A program made the translations under genes and the position numbers. A stretch of DNA of 64,000 bases from Enteractinococcus helveticum (GTDB lineage Bacteria > Actinomycetota > Actinomycetes > Actinomycetales > Micrococcaceae). This document shows, one piece after another, positions 35,810 to 44,406 of the stretch. Location of the stretch: assembly GCF_001657475.1 (NCBI RefSeq), contig NZ_LXEY01000019.1:62001-126000 (forward strand), in the 5' to 3' direction. Position 1 is the stretch's first letter, and the number at the start of each line of letters is the position of its first letter. The notes under the pieces are model-generated. The model saw only the letters and a list, made by a program, of their open reading frames with translations, searched no databases and was not told the DNA's origin.

Positions 35810-36781
35810 ATGTCATCCGGTCCAAGCTTTGGTGCCTACCACGACTCCTCGGCAGATCAGCCGACCTGTCCCAGGCATCCGGACCGGGTGACATATGTAC
35901 GATGCCAACGCTGTAACCGTCCGGTGTGTACGGACTGTCAGCGACCCTCACCGGTCGGTGTGCTGTGTGTTGACTGCGTCAGGCAACACCAGCGCTCGAT
36001 TCCGCGCGAGCAGCGCGCCCCACGGTTTACCGACCGACAGGGCAATGCGATTCCGCTGGCCACCTACATCATCATCGGGTTGACCGTGGTGGTGTACGGT
36101 CTGCAGTGGGCAGGCCAAGTCATCCCCAGTTTTCCGGATGTGTCTAGCCTGCTGATGTACTCTCCGCTACATACTTCGGTGGCGGCTCTAGAATTTTCTC
36201 AAGTCACCGGCCAGCCATTATTCCAACCCTGGCGCATGCTGACCTCGGCCCTGGTGCATTCGATGGGCTCACCGCTGCACCTGTTGTTGAATATGGCCGT
36301 GCTGTGGCTGATCGGTCGTCAGATTGAACAATTTCTGGGTGCCGCAAAATTTGTGGCCATCTATATTCTGTCGGCCTTCGGTGGGGCGGTAGCCGTCTTA
36401 TTCCTGGCCGAACCCAACTCGGCAGTTGTGGGAGCCTCCGGTGCGGTCTATGGCCTGTTCGCCGCACTGTGGATGATCGGACGACGCCTGGGTGCCGATA
36501 CCCGCAGCATCACCATTCTGATCATCATCAACTTCGCCTTCTCATTTATATTCTCGGGGATTTCCTGGCAGGGTCACCTGGGTGGTTTCCTCACCGGGCT
36601 GGCTGCTTCCACACCAGTGGTCCTGGCAGATAAGAAACTTGCAGCCGGTGCCACCCCAGAATTGCGCAAGCGCACCAACCGACTCACCTGGCTCGGCCTA
36701 GCGCTCGTCGCCGTCGTGCTCGTGGCCCTAGCGTTCATCGGCGCGCTGCTGATTGACACCCAAGCACTGCTTGGTCACTAG
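35810..36781 (+). CDS. Rhomboid intramembrane serine protease
   Basis: A 323-residue protein. The N-terminus carries a small Cys/His zinc-binding motif (CPRHPDRVTYVRCQRCNRPV, then CTDCQRP and CVDCV). Six or seven membrane helices follow, with the catalytic Ser in GASGAVYGLFAALW and the His in WQGHLGGFLTGL. It cleaves membrane proteins inside the bilayer; natural substrates in actinobacteria are unknown. Its stop directly precedes a DnaA-box cluster. Confidence 0.93.
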   Translation: MSSGPSFGAYHDSSADQPTCPRHPDRVTYVRCQRCNRPVCTDCQRPSPVGVLCVDCVRQHQRSIPREQRAPRFTDRQGNAIPLATYIIIGLTVVVYGLQWAGQVIPSFPDVSSLLMYSPLHTSVAALEFSQVTGQPLFQPWRMLTSALVHSMGSPLHLLLNMAVLWLIGRQIEQFLGAAKFVAIYILSAFGGAVAVLFLAEPNSAVVGASGAVYGLFAALWMIGRRLGADTRSITILIIINFAFSFIFSGISWQGHLGGFLTGLAASTPVVLADKKLAAGATPELRKRTNRLTWLGLALVAVVLVALAFIGALLIDTQALLGH

Positions 36782-36786
36782 CTCAC

Positions 36787-36918
36787 TGTGGACAAGTCGG
36801 CAGTTAACCACAGTTTTCCCACACGGTCTCCACAGGTTATCCACACAAATTGTGGATAACGCTGGCATGTTCAACCAATGCACAGAGTTATCCACAGATT
36901 TATACACAATGTGGAGAA
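36787..36918. promoter_or_regulatory. DnaA-box cluster
   Basis: Four sites match TT(A/G)TCCACA exactly: 36787-36795 (minus), 36837-36845 (plus), 36851-36859 (minus) and 36888-36896 (plus). Near-matches are TTAACCACA (36804-36812), GTCTCCACA (36826-36834) and TTCTCCACA on the minus strand (36910-36918). At least seven boxes fall within about 130 bases between the rhomboid and crgA genes. dnaA and dnaN are not in the window. Confidence 0.7.
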
Positions 36919-36953
36919 TTACATGTGTGTAACTTGGGGATAGCGGTGGAAAA

Positions 36954-37223
36954 CTACTGCCAGCGAGTCATCATGACGAAACCAACCATCGCCAAGCCGA
37001 AGCCGACGACGATATTCCACCCGCCAATACCCGGGATTGGCCACTGACCACCCGGGGCCAGGTAAAACACCATGATCCACACCAGGCCGAGGATCAACAA
37101 GCCAAACATAATGGCCTTGTACCAGACGGGCAGCGGCTCGGGCTGGTCATCAACCGCCATGAGGGCTGCGTCCAATTCGGATTGCTGATTGCGGGGCTTA
37201 CGGGGCTTCTTGGATGATGCCAA
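36954..37223 (-). CDS. crgA: Cell division protein CrgA
   Basis: An 89-residue membrane protein with a basic N-terminus (SSKKPRKPRNQQ) and two helices (VWYKAIMFGLLILGLVWIMV; NIVVGFGLAMVGFVMM) with PGGQWPIPGIGGWN between them, matching CrgA/UPF0233. CrgA recruits divisome and elongation proteins in actinobacteria. The start is TTG 37223 with AGGA upstream. It is divergent from the sortase gene. Confidence 0.93.
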   Translation of the reverse strand: MASSKKPRKPRNQQSELDAALMAVDDQPEPLPVWYKAIMFGLLILGLVWIMVFYLAPGGQWPIPGIGGWNIVVGFGLAMVGFVMMTRWQ

Positions 37224-37320
37224 TGGGAATCCTGTTCAATGCGGGAGCGTATACTAACGACAGTATTCTACGTGGCTATCTCACGTCCCGCAGTGTATCT
37301 TGACCTGAAGGATCAACTGA

Positions 37321-38172
37321 ATGTCAGATGCCGGTGTGCAACCGCTCTCGCGCCGTCAGGCGCACCATCAGTCCACCCGTCGAAAACGCCGCAAACGCCC
37401 ACCGCGCCCAACATTTCTGGGCGTCGTCGGCGAACTGCTCATCACCGCCGGACTCTTCGTCTTGTTATTTGTGGTCTGGGAACTGTACTGGACCAATCTC
37501 GGGGCCAACCGCGAAGCCCAGGCGCACCGCGAGACGATGACCGAATCATTTTCGGAACACTACACCGGCTTTGACGGCAACGGCGCAGACCCTGCGGTTC
37601 CGGGCGTGCCAGGGGAGGCATGGGGGCTGCTGTATGTGCCACGCTTCGGGCCGGACTACGCAGTCCCGGTGCTGGACGGTACCGGCACGGAAATCGACTC
37701 AGCCGTGCTGGGCCGCTACGAAAACTCGCCGGCCCCCGGTGCAGAGGGCAATCTCGGGCTGGCCGGGCACCGCCAAACCTACGGCGCGGTGCTCTGGGAC
37801 ATGGATCAGTTGCAAGAAGGCGACCGCATGTACCTGCAAACCGCCAACGGGTGGTGGGTCTATGAAACCCGCAAGGTCCACATCGTCCAACCCTCTGCAG
37901 TAGAAGTCTTAGACCCCAATCCGCTGGATCCCGGCGGCCCGGCCGATGGGCAATGGCTGACCTTGACCACCTGCCACCCGCCCTACACCGTGCTGGAGCG
38001 CATGATCACCCACGCTGAGCAGGTGGACTTCATCCCGCTGGCCGAGGGACCGCCGGCTGAGATCGCCGACGCCGTCAACACCGCAAATCTTGAACCCGAG
38101 CCCCAAGCCGGTATCCACACCCCAGAACATAATGACGCCGTTCTTCACCACGGCCTGAGCGAGGAGGCCTAG
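37321..38172 (+). CDS. srtE: Class E sortase
   Basis: A 283-residue sortase. A basic N-terminus is followed by one membrane helix (about 40-60) and the beta-barrel catalytic domain. The catalytic Cys lies in LTLTTCHPPYT; the His is in GLAGHRQTYG and the Arg in the LERM region. Class E enzymes attach LAxTG-type proteins to the wall in high-GC Gram-positives. GAAGGA precedes ATG 37321. A 53-codon membrane protein gene follows after one base. Confidence 0.92.
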   Translation: MSDAGVQPLSRRQAHHQSTRRKRRKRPPRPTFLGVVGELLITAGLFVLLFVVWELYWTNLGANREAQAHRETMTESFSEHYTGFDGNGADPAVPGVPGEAWGLLYVPRFGPDYAVPVLDGTGTEIDSAVLGRYENSPAPGAEGNLGLAGHRQTYGAVLWDMDQLQEGDRMYLQTANGWWVYETRKVHIVQPSAVEVLDPNPLDPGGPADGQWLTLTTCHPPYTVLERMITHAEQVDFIPLAEGPPAEIADAVNTANLEPEPQAGIHTPEHNDAVLHHGLSEEA

Positions 38173-38173
38173 T

Positions 38174-38335
38174 ATGTACGCCTGGTTTTTCCACCTGCTG
38201 CCCGGACCTGCCTGGTTCCGCTGGATCCTCGTGCTGGCACTGCTGGCGGTGGTTGTTGTAGTGCTCATGGAGTTTGTCTACCCGTGGATCGCAGAGTTTG
38301 GATTCTTCTCCGATGCGACCCTGGACGTCGAGTAG
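38174..38335 (+). CDS. Small conserved membrane protein next to sortase
   Basis: A 53-residue protein from ATG 38174, preceded by GAGGAGG. It begins MYAWFFHLLPGPAWFRWILV and has one long membrane helix followed by YPWIAEFGFF. Homologous short proteins sit after srtE in many Micrococcales, so this is a real gene despite its size. Its function is not known; partnership with the sortase is inferred from position. Confidence 0.75.
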   Translation: MYAWFFHLLPGPAWFRWILVLALLAVVVVVLMEFVYPWIAEFGFFSDATLDVE

Positions 38336-38371
38336 CCCCACCAGCAGGTCTTTCAGATTTGAAGGAATGTT

Positions 38372-39493
38372 TTGAGTGAACGTGAGGTTGCATTTGATAT
38401 GACCAATTCTGTGCCAACACCAAATCCATCCAATCACCTTGCGACCTCGCTGGATGACGGCGTCGTCGAATTCGGACTCCACACTTTCGGCGACATCACC
38501 CAGGACCTTGAGGGCACCCGCGTGTTGAGTCACGCCGAAGTGCTGCGCAATGTCGTGGCCGAGGGGGTGTTGGCCGATCAGGTGGGTGTCGACGTCATTG
38601 GCGTTGGAGAACACCACCGACCCGATTATTCGGTGTCCGCGCCCGACGTCGTGTTGACCGGCATTGGTGCACAAACTCAGCGCATCAAACTCATTTCGGC
38701 CGTGACCGTACTGTCCTCCGACGATCCGGTGCGTGTGTACCAGCGTTTCGCCACCCTGGATGGGATCACCTCGGGACGCGCCGAGGTCTCACTGGGGCGC
38801 GGCTCATTTATCGAGTCGTTCCCGCTATTCGGCTACGACCTACAAGACTACGAAATCCTCTTTGAAGAAAAGCTCGAACTTTTTGATAAGGTCCGCCGCG
38901 AGGAACCCGTCACATGGTCGGGCAGTACCCGGTCTGCGTTGGAAAATTATTCGATCTTCCCGACGACGGCGCATGAGCACGGCCTACCCACCTGGGTAGC
39001 GGTGGGTGGTTCACCGCAGTCGATCGTGCGCGCAGCAAAATACGGGATGGGCTTGGAGCTTGCGATCATCGGGGGAGCACCCCAACGCTTTGCCCCGCTG
39101 GCCAATCTGTACCGCAAACAAATCGAACAAAACGGCTTCGACCCGCGCCGCATCGCCGTCCACTCACACGGCTATATCGCCGACACCGATGAGGAAGCGA
39201 TGGAGCAGTACTATCCGTACTGGCATCACGCGACCGGCAAGCTTGGCGCCGAGCGTGGTTGGCCAACGCCGACGCCGGAACAGTTTGCTCAAGAGGTTCG
39301 CCACGGCGCCTTGCACCTGGGTTCGCCCGAGACCGTGGCTCGCAAAATCGCAAACACCGTCAAAACCCTGGGTGCCACCCGGTTTGGTATGAAATACGGC
39401 AACGGACGCCTGCCACACGAGTTCATGATGCACTCGATCGAACTCTACGGAACCAAGGTCATCCCGATGGTTCGCGAAATGCTCGCAGAATAA
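38372..39493 (+). CDS. LLM class flavin-dependent oxidoreductase
   Basis: A 373-residue luciferase-like monooxygenase of the F420/FMN barrel family. Conserved segments are VGVDVIGVGEHHRPDYSVSA, LSSDDPVRVYQRFATLD and GRAEVSLGRGSFIESFPLFG. Start TTG 38372 has GAAGGA upstream; ATG 38399 is a fallback. The gene lies where actinobacteria usually carry pabA/trpG between srtE and pknB, so it is probably an insertion in that block. Substrate unknown. Confidence 0.9.
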   Translation: MSEREVAFDMTNSVPTPNPSNHLATSLDDGVVEFGLHTFGDITQDLEGTRVLSHAEVLRNVVAEGVLADQVGVDVIGVGEHHRPDYSVSAPDVVLTGIGAQTQRIKLISAVTVLSSDDPVRVYQRFATLDGITSGRAEVSLGRGSFIESFPLFGYDLQDYEILFEEKLELFDKVRREEPVTWSGSTRSALENYSIFPTTAHEHGLPTWVAVGGSPQSIVRAAKYGMGLELAIIGGAPQRFAPLANLYRKQIEQNGFDPRRIAVHSHGYIADTDEEAMEQYYPYWHHATGKLGAERGWPTPTPEQFAQEVRHGALHLGSPETVARKIANTVKTLGATRFGMKYGNGRLPHEFMMHSIELYGTKVIPMVREMLAE

Positions 39494-39510
39494 TCACCCA
39501 TTGCCACTAC

Positions 39511-39552
39511 CGGCCTCGGTCACAACATTTCGAACTGTTGTGGTCGAGGCCG
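39511..39552 (+). terminator. Hairpin terminator after LLM gene
   Basis: Inverted repeat with arms 39511-39527 and 39536-39552, mostly paired (CGGCCTCG with CGAGGCCG; CACAACA with TGTTGTG). The T-run is weak. Located 18 bases after the oxidoreductase stop. Confidence 0.6.
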
Positions 39553-39681
39553 TAGTTGTCTACGCAAACACTACTTCATCGACACGCCAGTGCATTTGAC
39601 GCCTTTCGACAATAACCTATTGACTCTCTTGGTGAACCTATCGATTAACGATATGTTTAAATCTCCCCAATAGGAGGTCTC

Positions 39682-40173
39682 ATGGAGAAATTCACCATTG
39701 TCATACTCAAAGTGGTGATTGCCCTGTCCCTTGCCGGATCGCTCGTCGTGCAATTCGGACTCTTACCCGTCGTGTGGGCAGAAATGACGCAAGCAGGTGA
39801 GGCCCTGTGGGGTCGGATCGTGCTGATCTCAACCGTGGGCCTGGGTGTGCTCACCATGCAGGTCTTTGCGGTCTGTGTCTGGAAGTTGCTGACGCTGGTA
39901 CGCAAGGGTGCGGTTTTCTCAGCGGTCTCATTTCGCTATGTCAACATCATGATCGGCGCCTTCGTCGCCGCGGCCGTACTGGCCTTTGGCTTGGCCGTCG
40001 CGTTAGCACCGGGGAGCGCGGCGCCTGGGCTGGTCGGGTTGATCTGCGGAGCGTCGCTGGTGCTAGCCGGTATTGCGCTGTTGGTGGTGCTCATGCGGCG
40101 ACTGTTAGTCCAGGCCATCGCCGTCGACACTGATGCACGCCACCTGCGGACCGAATTGGACGTGGTGATCTAA
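39682..40173 (+). CDS. DUF2975 membrane protein
   Basis: A 163-residue protein with four membrane helices and a DUF2975-like layout (KVVIALSLAGSLVVQFGLLP; GVLTMQVFAVCVWKLLTLV). AGGAGGTCTC precedes ATG 39682. It is immediately followed (no gap) by an XRE regulator gene; DUF2975/XRE pairs are widespread and are thought to act together, but the role is unknown. Confidence 0.88.
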   Translation: MEKFTIVILKVVIALSLAGSLVVQFGLLPVVWAEMTQAGEALWGRIVLISTVGLGVLTMQVFAVCVWKLLTLVRKGAVFSAVSFRYVNIMIGAFVAAAVLAFGLAVALAPGSAAPGLVGLICGASLVLAGIALLVVLMRRLLVQAIAVDTDARHLRTELDVVI

Positions 40174-40437
40174 GTGGCCATTATTGTGGATATCGACGTC
40201 ATGTTGGCCCGACGCAAAATGGCCGTCGGCACGCTTGCCGAGCTCGTTGGCATTACGCCAGCAAATCTGTCGGTGCTCAAGAACGGCCGGGCCAAGGCCA
40301 TCCGGTTTACCACGCTCGAGGCGATCTGCAAGGCCTTGGACTGTCAGCCCGGAGACATTCTTCGATGGGAGCCCGATGACGGCGTTGGTGACACGCAGAT
40401 CCAGGTGCAGGGACAACAGCACGGTTCATCCCGCTGA
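40174..40437 (+). CDS. XRE-family helix-turn-helix regulator
   Basis: An 87-residue Cro/CI-type regulator (YozG-like). The helix-turn-helix is KMAVGTLAELVGITPANLSV with LKNGRAKAIRF following, and the C-terminal CQPGDILRWEPDD is typical of this subfamily. Start GTG 40174 immediately follows the DUF2975 stop. It probably controls or pairs with the membrane protein. Confidence 0.9.
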   Translation: MAIIVDIDVMLARRKMAVGTLAELVGITPANLSVLKNGRAKAIRFTTLEAICKALDCQPGDILRWEPDDGVGDTQIQVQGQQHGSSR

Positions 40438-40500
40438 TGCGCTCGGCACGGTTTCGGTATGTGTAACTGGGCACCGGTGGGAAACTGAGAACACCGTGAA

Positions 40501-40543
40501 ATACATATTGCCTGCAGCTGGTGTAGCTGCAGGCAATATGTAT
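40501..40543. terminator. Perfect 19-base hairpin between convergent genes
   Basis: Arms 40501-40519 and 40525-40543 pair perfectly with a five-base loop. It separates the XRE gene (plus) from pknB (minus) and can terminate both. Confidence 0.85.
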
Positions 40544-40557
40544 TGGTCTAAAGCGGT

Positions 40558-42513
40558 CTAATCGCTACCCCAACCGATACCGCGGTTCCAGGGGCCATCT
40601 CTGTCCTCGCCGTCATCGGAGAACCAGTCTCGGCGCTGACTGGCTTCACCGGTCTCCTCGTCATTTTCTGGAGTTGGGGACTCGGACTCAGTTTCTTCGT
40701 CCTGCGGCGTTTCTGTTTCGCTCGGCGTTGGGGTGGGCGTAGGTTCCGGTTTCGGGATAGCAACCCTTAATTCGACCTCGCTGCCCTGAGTAACCGAAGA
40801 ACCAGCCGCTGGCGTTTGCTCGAATACAGTGTTTTCAGGATGGTCATCAGTTTCAACTGTCTCAACGGAGACCGTTAAACCGAGCTCATCGCTCTCGAGA
40901 ATACTGCGAGCTTCGTCTAGGGGCTTGCCTTCTACAGGTGGGACTTCAACTTCACCGGATGAAATCTTCAGTGCGACGGTTGAACCATAGGCCACGGTGG
41001 ATCCTAGGGCCGGATTGGTATCGACGAGTCGATCGCGCGGAATCGTCGCTGAGTTCACATACGTCACGTCAGAGACGGTTAGTCCAAGTTCCTCAAGGGT
41101 GTCGCGCACGGTGGCTTCGGATGCCCCGCGCAGCGAGTCAGGGATCTCGACCTCGTCGGGGCCCAGTGAGATGTTCAGGGTGATTTCGTCGTAGCGTTGC
41201 ATAACGGTGCCGGCAGCCGGTGAGGTGCCAATAGCGCGGTCGCGCTCGACGTCGTCGCTGTGTTCGTATTCCAAAATTGGACGCAGCCCGGCCGTTGTCA
41301 GGGCATTCTGCGCATCGGTTTCTGGCATACCGGACACATCGGGTACATCGACCTGGTTTTCTTCGATGCGGCGCTGTTCGGCTTGATCCCAGAAGTACCA
41401 GCCGGCGGCCCCGCCACCCCCCAGCAGCAGAATGATGATCAGTGCGATCAGCCAGCCACGGCGTTTTTTGCGGGGGCGCTTGTCATCGACGGCATCCATG
41501 TGGCCGGTCATCTCGTAGGACTCGGGGAGTTCCTCACGCGGGGTGAAGATGGAATCGTCCTGCGCGGAGATCGATGACATCGCCTGGGTGGGCTCAGCAT
41601 CGGCGGGTATAACGGCCGGTGGGATGACGGTGGTTGAGTCATCGTCGGTCACGCCAATGCCATCGTAGTGGGCCGAGCGCAGGGCGGTGAGGAATTCTTT
41701 ACCGGACTGGAAGCGCGCCTGAGTGTCTTTGGCCAAGGATTTGGTCAGCACCGACGTCAGTGCGGGAGTAATGTCCGGGTTCAGCGAGGTTGGCGCCGGT
41801 GGTTCTTCGCGAACGTGCTGGTAGGCAACGGCAACGGGGGAGTCACCAACAAACGGCGGACGACCGGTCAACAGCTCGAACAGTACACAGCCCACCGAGT
41901 AGAGGTCGGAGCGGGAGTCGACAGTTTCACCGCGGGCCTGTTCGGGGGAGAGGTACTGTGCTGTGCCCACCACGGCCTGGGTTTGGGTCATGGTTGCCGA
42001 GGAATCGGACAGGGCTCGGGCAATACCAAAGTCCATGACCTTGATGGTTCCGGATTCATCGACCATGACGTTGCCGGGTTTGATGTCGCGGTGCACGATG
42101 TGATTTTCGTGCGAGTAGGCAACCGCGCCCAGAATGCCTTCGGTCCATTCAACGGCGTGGTCGATAGTGACATCACCCTTGCGCAGCAGAGCGCGCAGGG
42201 TGTCGCCGTCGACGTATTCCATGACCATGTAGGGCAATGAGACGCCGGCGTGTTCACCGTTGGGTGGGAGCTCTTCTTCGCCGGTGTCAAACACGGCGAC
42301 GATGTTGGGGTGGTTCAGCGCTGCCGAGGCGTGTGCTTCGCGTTGAAACCGGGTTTGGAATTGCGGGTCGCGCGCGAGGTCCGGGCGCATCATTTTGATG
42401 GCGACGGTACGGCCGAGGCGGGTGTCGTGGCCGATGTAGACATCGGCCATGCCGCCGCGGCCAATTAGCTCGCCGACTTCATAACGACCATTGATAATGC
42501 GTTGTTGGGACAC
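40558..42513 (-). CDS. pknB: Serine/threonine kinase PknB with PASTA repeats
   Basis: Membrane kinase of 651 residues. The N-terminal kinase domain has GRGGMADVY, catalytic HRDIKPGN and metal-binding DFGIA. A juxtamembrane region and one membrane helix (WLIALIIILLLGGGGAAGWY) lead to three extracellular PASTA domains that bind muropeptides, ending in a Thr/Glu/Pro-rich tail. Mycobacterial PknB has four PASTA units, so this one is shorter. It is the last gene of the growth-control operon and phosphorylates wall-synthesis and division regulators. Confidence 0.95.
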   Translation of the reverse strand: MSQQRIINGRYEVGELIGRGGMADVYIGHDTRLGRTVAIKMMRPDLARDPQFQTRFQREAHASAALNHPNIVAVFDTGEEELPPNGEHAGVSLPYMVMEYVDGDTLRALLRKGDVTIDHAVEWTEGILGAVAYSHENHIVHRDIKPGNVMVDESGTIKVMDFGIARALSDSSATMTQTQAVVGTAQYLSPEQARGETVDSRSDLYSVGCVLFELLTGRPPFVGDSPVAVAYQHVREEPPAPTSLNPDITPALTSVLTKSLAKDTQARFQSGKEFLTALRSAHYDGIGVTDDDSTTVIPPAVIPADAEPTQAMSSISAQDDSIFTPREELPESYEMTGHMDAVDDKRPRKKRRGWLIALIIILLLGGGGAAGWYFWDQAEQRRIEENQVDVPDVSGMPETDAQNALTTAGLRPILEYEHSDDVERDRAIGTSPAAGTVMQRYDEITLNISLGPDEVEIPDSLRGASEATVRDTLEELGLTVSDVTYVNSATIPRDRLVDTNPALGSTVAYGSTVALKISSGEVEVPPVEGKPLDEARSILESDELGLTVSVETVETDDHPENTVFEQTPAAGSSVTQGSEVELRVAIPKPEPTPTPTPSETETPQDEETESESPTPENDEETGEASQRRDWFSDDGEDRDGPWNRGIGWGSD

Positions 42514-42612
42514 GGTTTTCCTTAGCGGGCGCTATGCCGCGGCGTGCTCGTCACGGGCGGATGTGCTGCCCAATGGATGTGGTGTTTGAATTTCATGTGA
42601 GTTTTCATTTCG

Positions 42613-44406
42613 TTAATTTTGGTTGGTTGGAGTTCCGGCGACGCTGGTACTACTACGCGTGCGCTCGACACTAGCTTCATCACCAGTGCCGCCATCACCG
42701 GTGGGGGCTTCAGTCTCGACAGGTGGTGATGGCTGTTGCTGGGTTGGTTGCGGTTGCGTCGGCTGAGGCTGTTGCGGTTGTTGCTGGGTTGGTTGCGGTT
42801 GCTCAGGCTGTTGCGACTGCTGTGGTTGTTGCTGGGTTGGTTGCGGTTGCTCAGGCTGTTGCGACTGCTGTGGTTGTTGCTGATTTTGGTTAGGGTCTTG
42901 ATCCGGAGCTGGCACATCTTGATTAAAATCTTGATCTGGAGCCGGCTCAGGTTCACCACCGGTGCCGTTGGAGTAGCTCACACGAATCTCGGAACCCTCT
43001 TCGACCTCGCCGGTCGGGTTCAACGCCAGCACGGTGCCGGCGGATTCTTCGGCGTCGCGCTCAACACGCTCAACCGTAAAGCCCAACTCTTCAAGCTCGT
43101 CGGCAACTTCATCAATATCCCGACCCACGTAATCATCCGGATCGATTGAAACGGTAGCAACAGTCTCGGTCGGTTCGGGCCGCGGTTCCTCATCGGAACC
43201 CAACGAGGCGATCCACAGGCCAATCCCGGTCAGAGCGGCCAAAATGATGACGCCGATGACCGGCCAGAACCACGGGCTGCGTTTCTTCTTGTCTTGGTCA
43301 CCGTATTCGTCGAATTCGGCGGCACCTTCCTCCGGCAGCGCGCTGGGGGCGAGCCCATTGGACTGTGCGGACAACGCGTTATCATCGGTTGGGGTGACAG
43401 GTAAAGCTGCTGTGGCATCCGAGACAGGTGTGCCTTCTGCGGGTACATCCGAAATGACCTGCGTGGCGTCCGGGTCGTTCATGCCCTGGAACTGCTGGGT
43501 GTTGATCAGCTGGGTGGCATCCGAATCGACATTACCCGAGGTGATAAACGGGACCATGCCCGGCACAGCAGTGATCGCAGACTGGGTGTCCTGGCGGCGC
43601 AGAGCCTCGGCTGCTGTGGCCAGTTTGTCGGCGTCGGCAGGGCGGTCCTCGGGCTCCTTGGACAGCATCGACATGATCAACGCACGCACTGGCTCTGGAA
43701 TGGAATCGGGTAGCGGTGGCGGGTCGTCGTTGACCTGGGCCAATGCAATGGCAATTTGAGATTCACCGGTGAAGGGACGGTGGCCGGCTAGGCTTTCGTA
43801 GCCGATGATACCCAGTGAGTAGATATCGGAGGCGCCGGTGGCCTGCTGGCCGGTGGCTTGTTCTGGGGCAAGGTACTGGGCGGTCCCCATGACCTGACCG
43901 GTGGCTGTTAGCGGAACCTGATCGGCAAGGCGGGCAATACCGAAGTCGGTGACTTTGACACGGTTTTTGGCATCGATTATGAGGTTGCCGGGTTTGACGT
44001 CTCGGTGGACAAGACCTTGTGCGTGGGCGGCGGACAGGGCACGTGCGGTCTGGGCAATGATCGACAGGGTGCGATCAGGGGACAGGACCTTTTCGCGGTC
44101 CAGAATAGCGCTCAGTGGATCACCGGGTACCAGTTCCATCACCAGATAACCGGAGCCTTCTTCTTCGCCGTAGTCAAAAACATTGGCCACACCGGGGTGG
44201 TTCAGCAGGGCGGTGTGCTGAGCTTCGGCCCGGAAACGGCGCAGGAAGTTGGGATCCCCCGTATATTCTTCCTTCAAAATCTTGATGGCGATGATCCGAC
44301 CCAGGACGGTGTCGCGTGCTTTCCACACTTCACCCATGCCGCCAATAGCGATCCGATCGGTCAGTTCGTATCGGCCACCTAGCGTCATTCCCGATATTGG
44401 TCTCAC
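42613..44406 (-). CDS. pknA: Serine/threonine kinase PknA-like with Q/P-rich tail
   Basis: A 597-residue kinase: GRYELTDRIAIGGMGEVWKA, HRDVKPGN and DFGIA in the kinase domain, one membrane helix (FWPVIGVIILAALTGIGLWI), one PASTA-like domain, then a long extracellular tail very rich in Gln, Pro and Glu with tandem repeats. Start GTG 44406 overlaps the pbpA stop (GTGA). Together with PknB it controls elongation and division. The tail is probably unstructured wall-spanning sequence. Confidence 0.92.
   Translation of the reverse strand: MRPISGMTLGGRYELTDRIAIGGMGEVWKARDTVLGRIIAIKILKEEYTGDPNFLRRFRAEAQHTALLNHPGVANVFDYGEEEGSGYLVMELVPGDPLSAILDREKVLSPDRTLSIIAQTARALSAAHAQGLVHRDVKPGNLIIDAKNRVKVTDFGIARLADQVPLTATGQVMGTAQYLAPEQATGQQATGASDIYSLGIIGYESLAGHRPFTGESQIAIALAQVNDDPPPLPDSIPEPVRALIMSMLSKEPEDRPADADKLATAAEALRRQDTQSAITAVPGMVPFITSGNVDSDATQLINTQQFQGMNDPDATQVISDVPAEGTPVSDATAALPVTPTDDNALSAQSNGLAPSALPEEGAAEFDEYGDQDKKKRSPWFWPVIGVIILAALTGIGLWIASLGSDEEPRPEPTETVATVSIDPDDYVGRDIDEVADELEELGFTVERVERDAEESAGTVLALNPTGEVEEGSEIRVSYSNGTGGEPEPAPDQDFNQDVPAPDQDPNQNQQQPQQSQQPEQPQPTQQQPQQSQQPEQPQPTQQQPQQPQPTQPQPTQQQPSPPVETEAPTGDGGTGDEASVERTRSSTSVAGTPTNQN
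42776..42871 (-). repeat. 48-base tandem repeat in pknA
   Basis: Two perfect 48-base copies (42776-42823 and 42824-42871), with partial copies on both sides. In protein terms this is a 16-residue QQP/QSQ/EQPQPT unit in the extracellular tail. The unit is a multiple of three, so copy-number change would keep the frame. Confidence 0.9.

Noticed and set aside
36787-36918. Calling this the complete oriC
   Set aside because: DnaA boxes are dense, but dnaA and dnaN are absent and no DNA-unwinding AT-rich stretch is clear, so it is reported only as a cluster.
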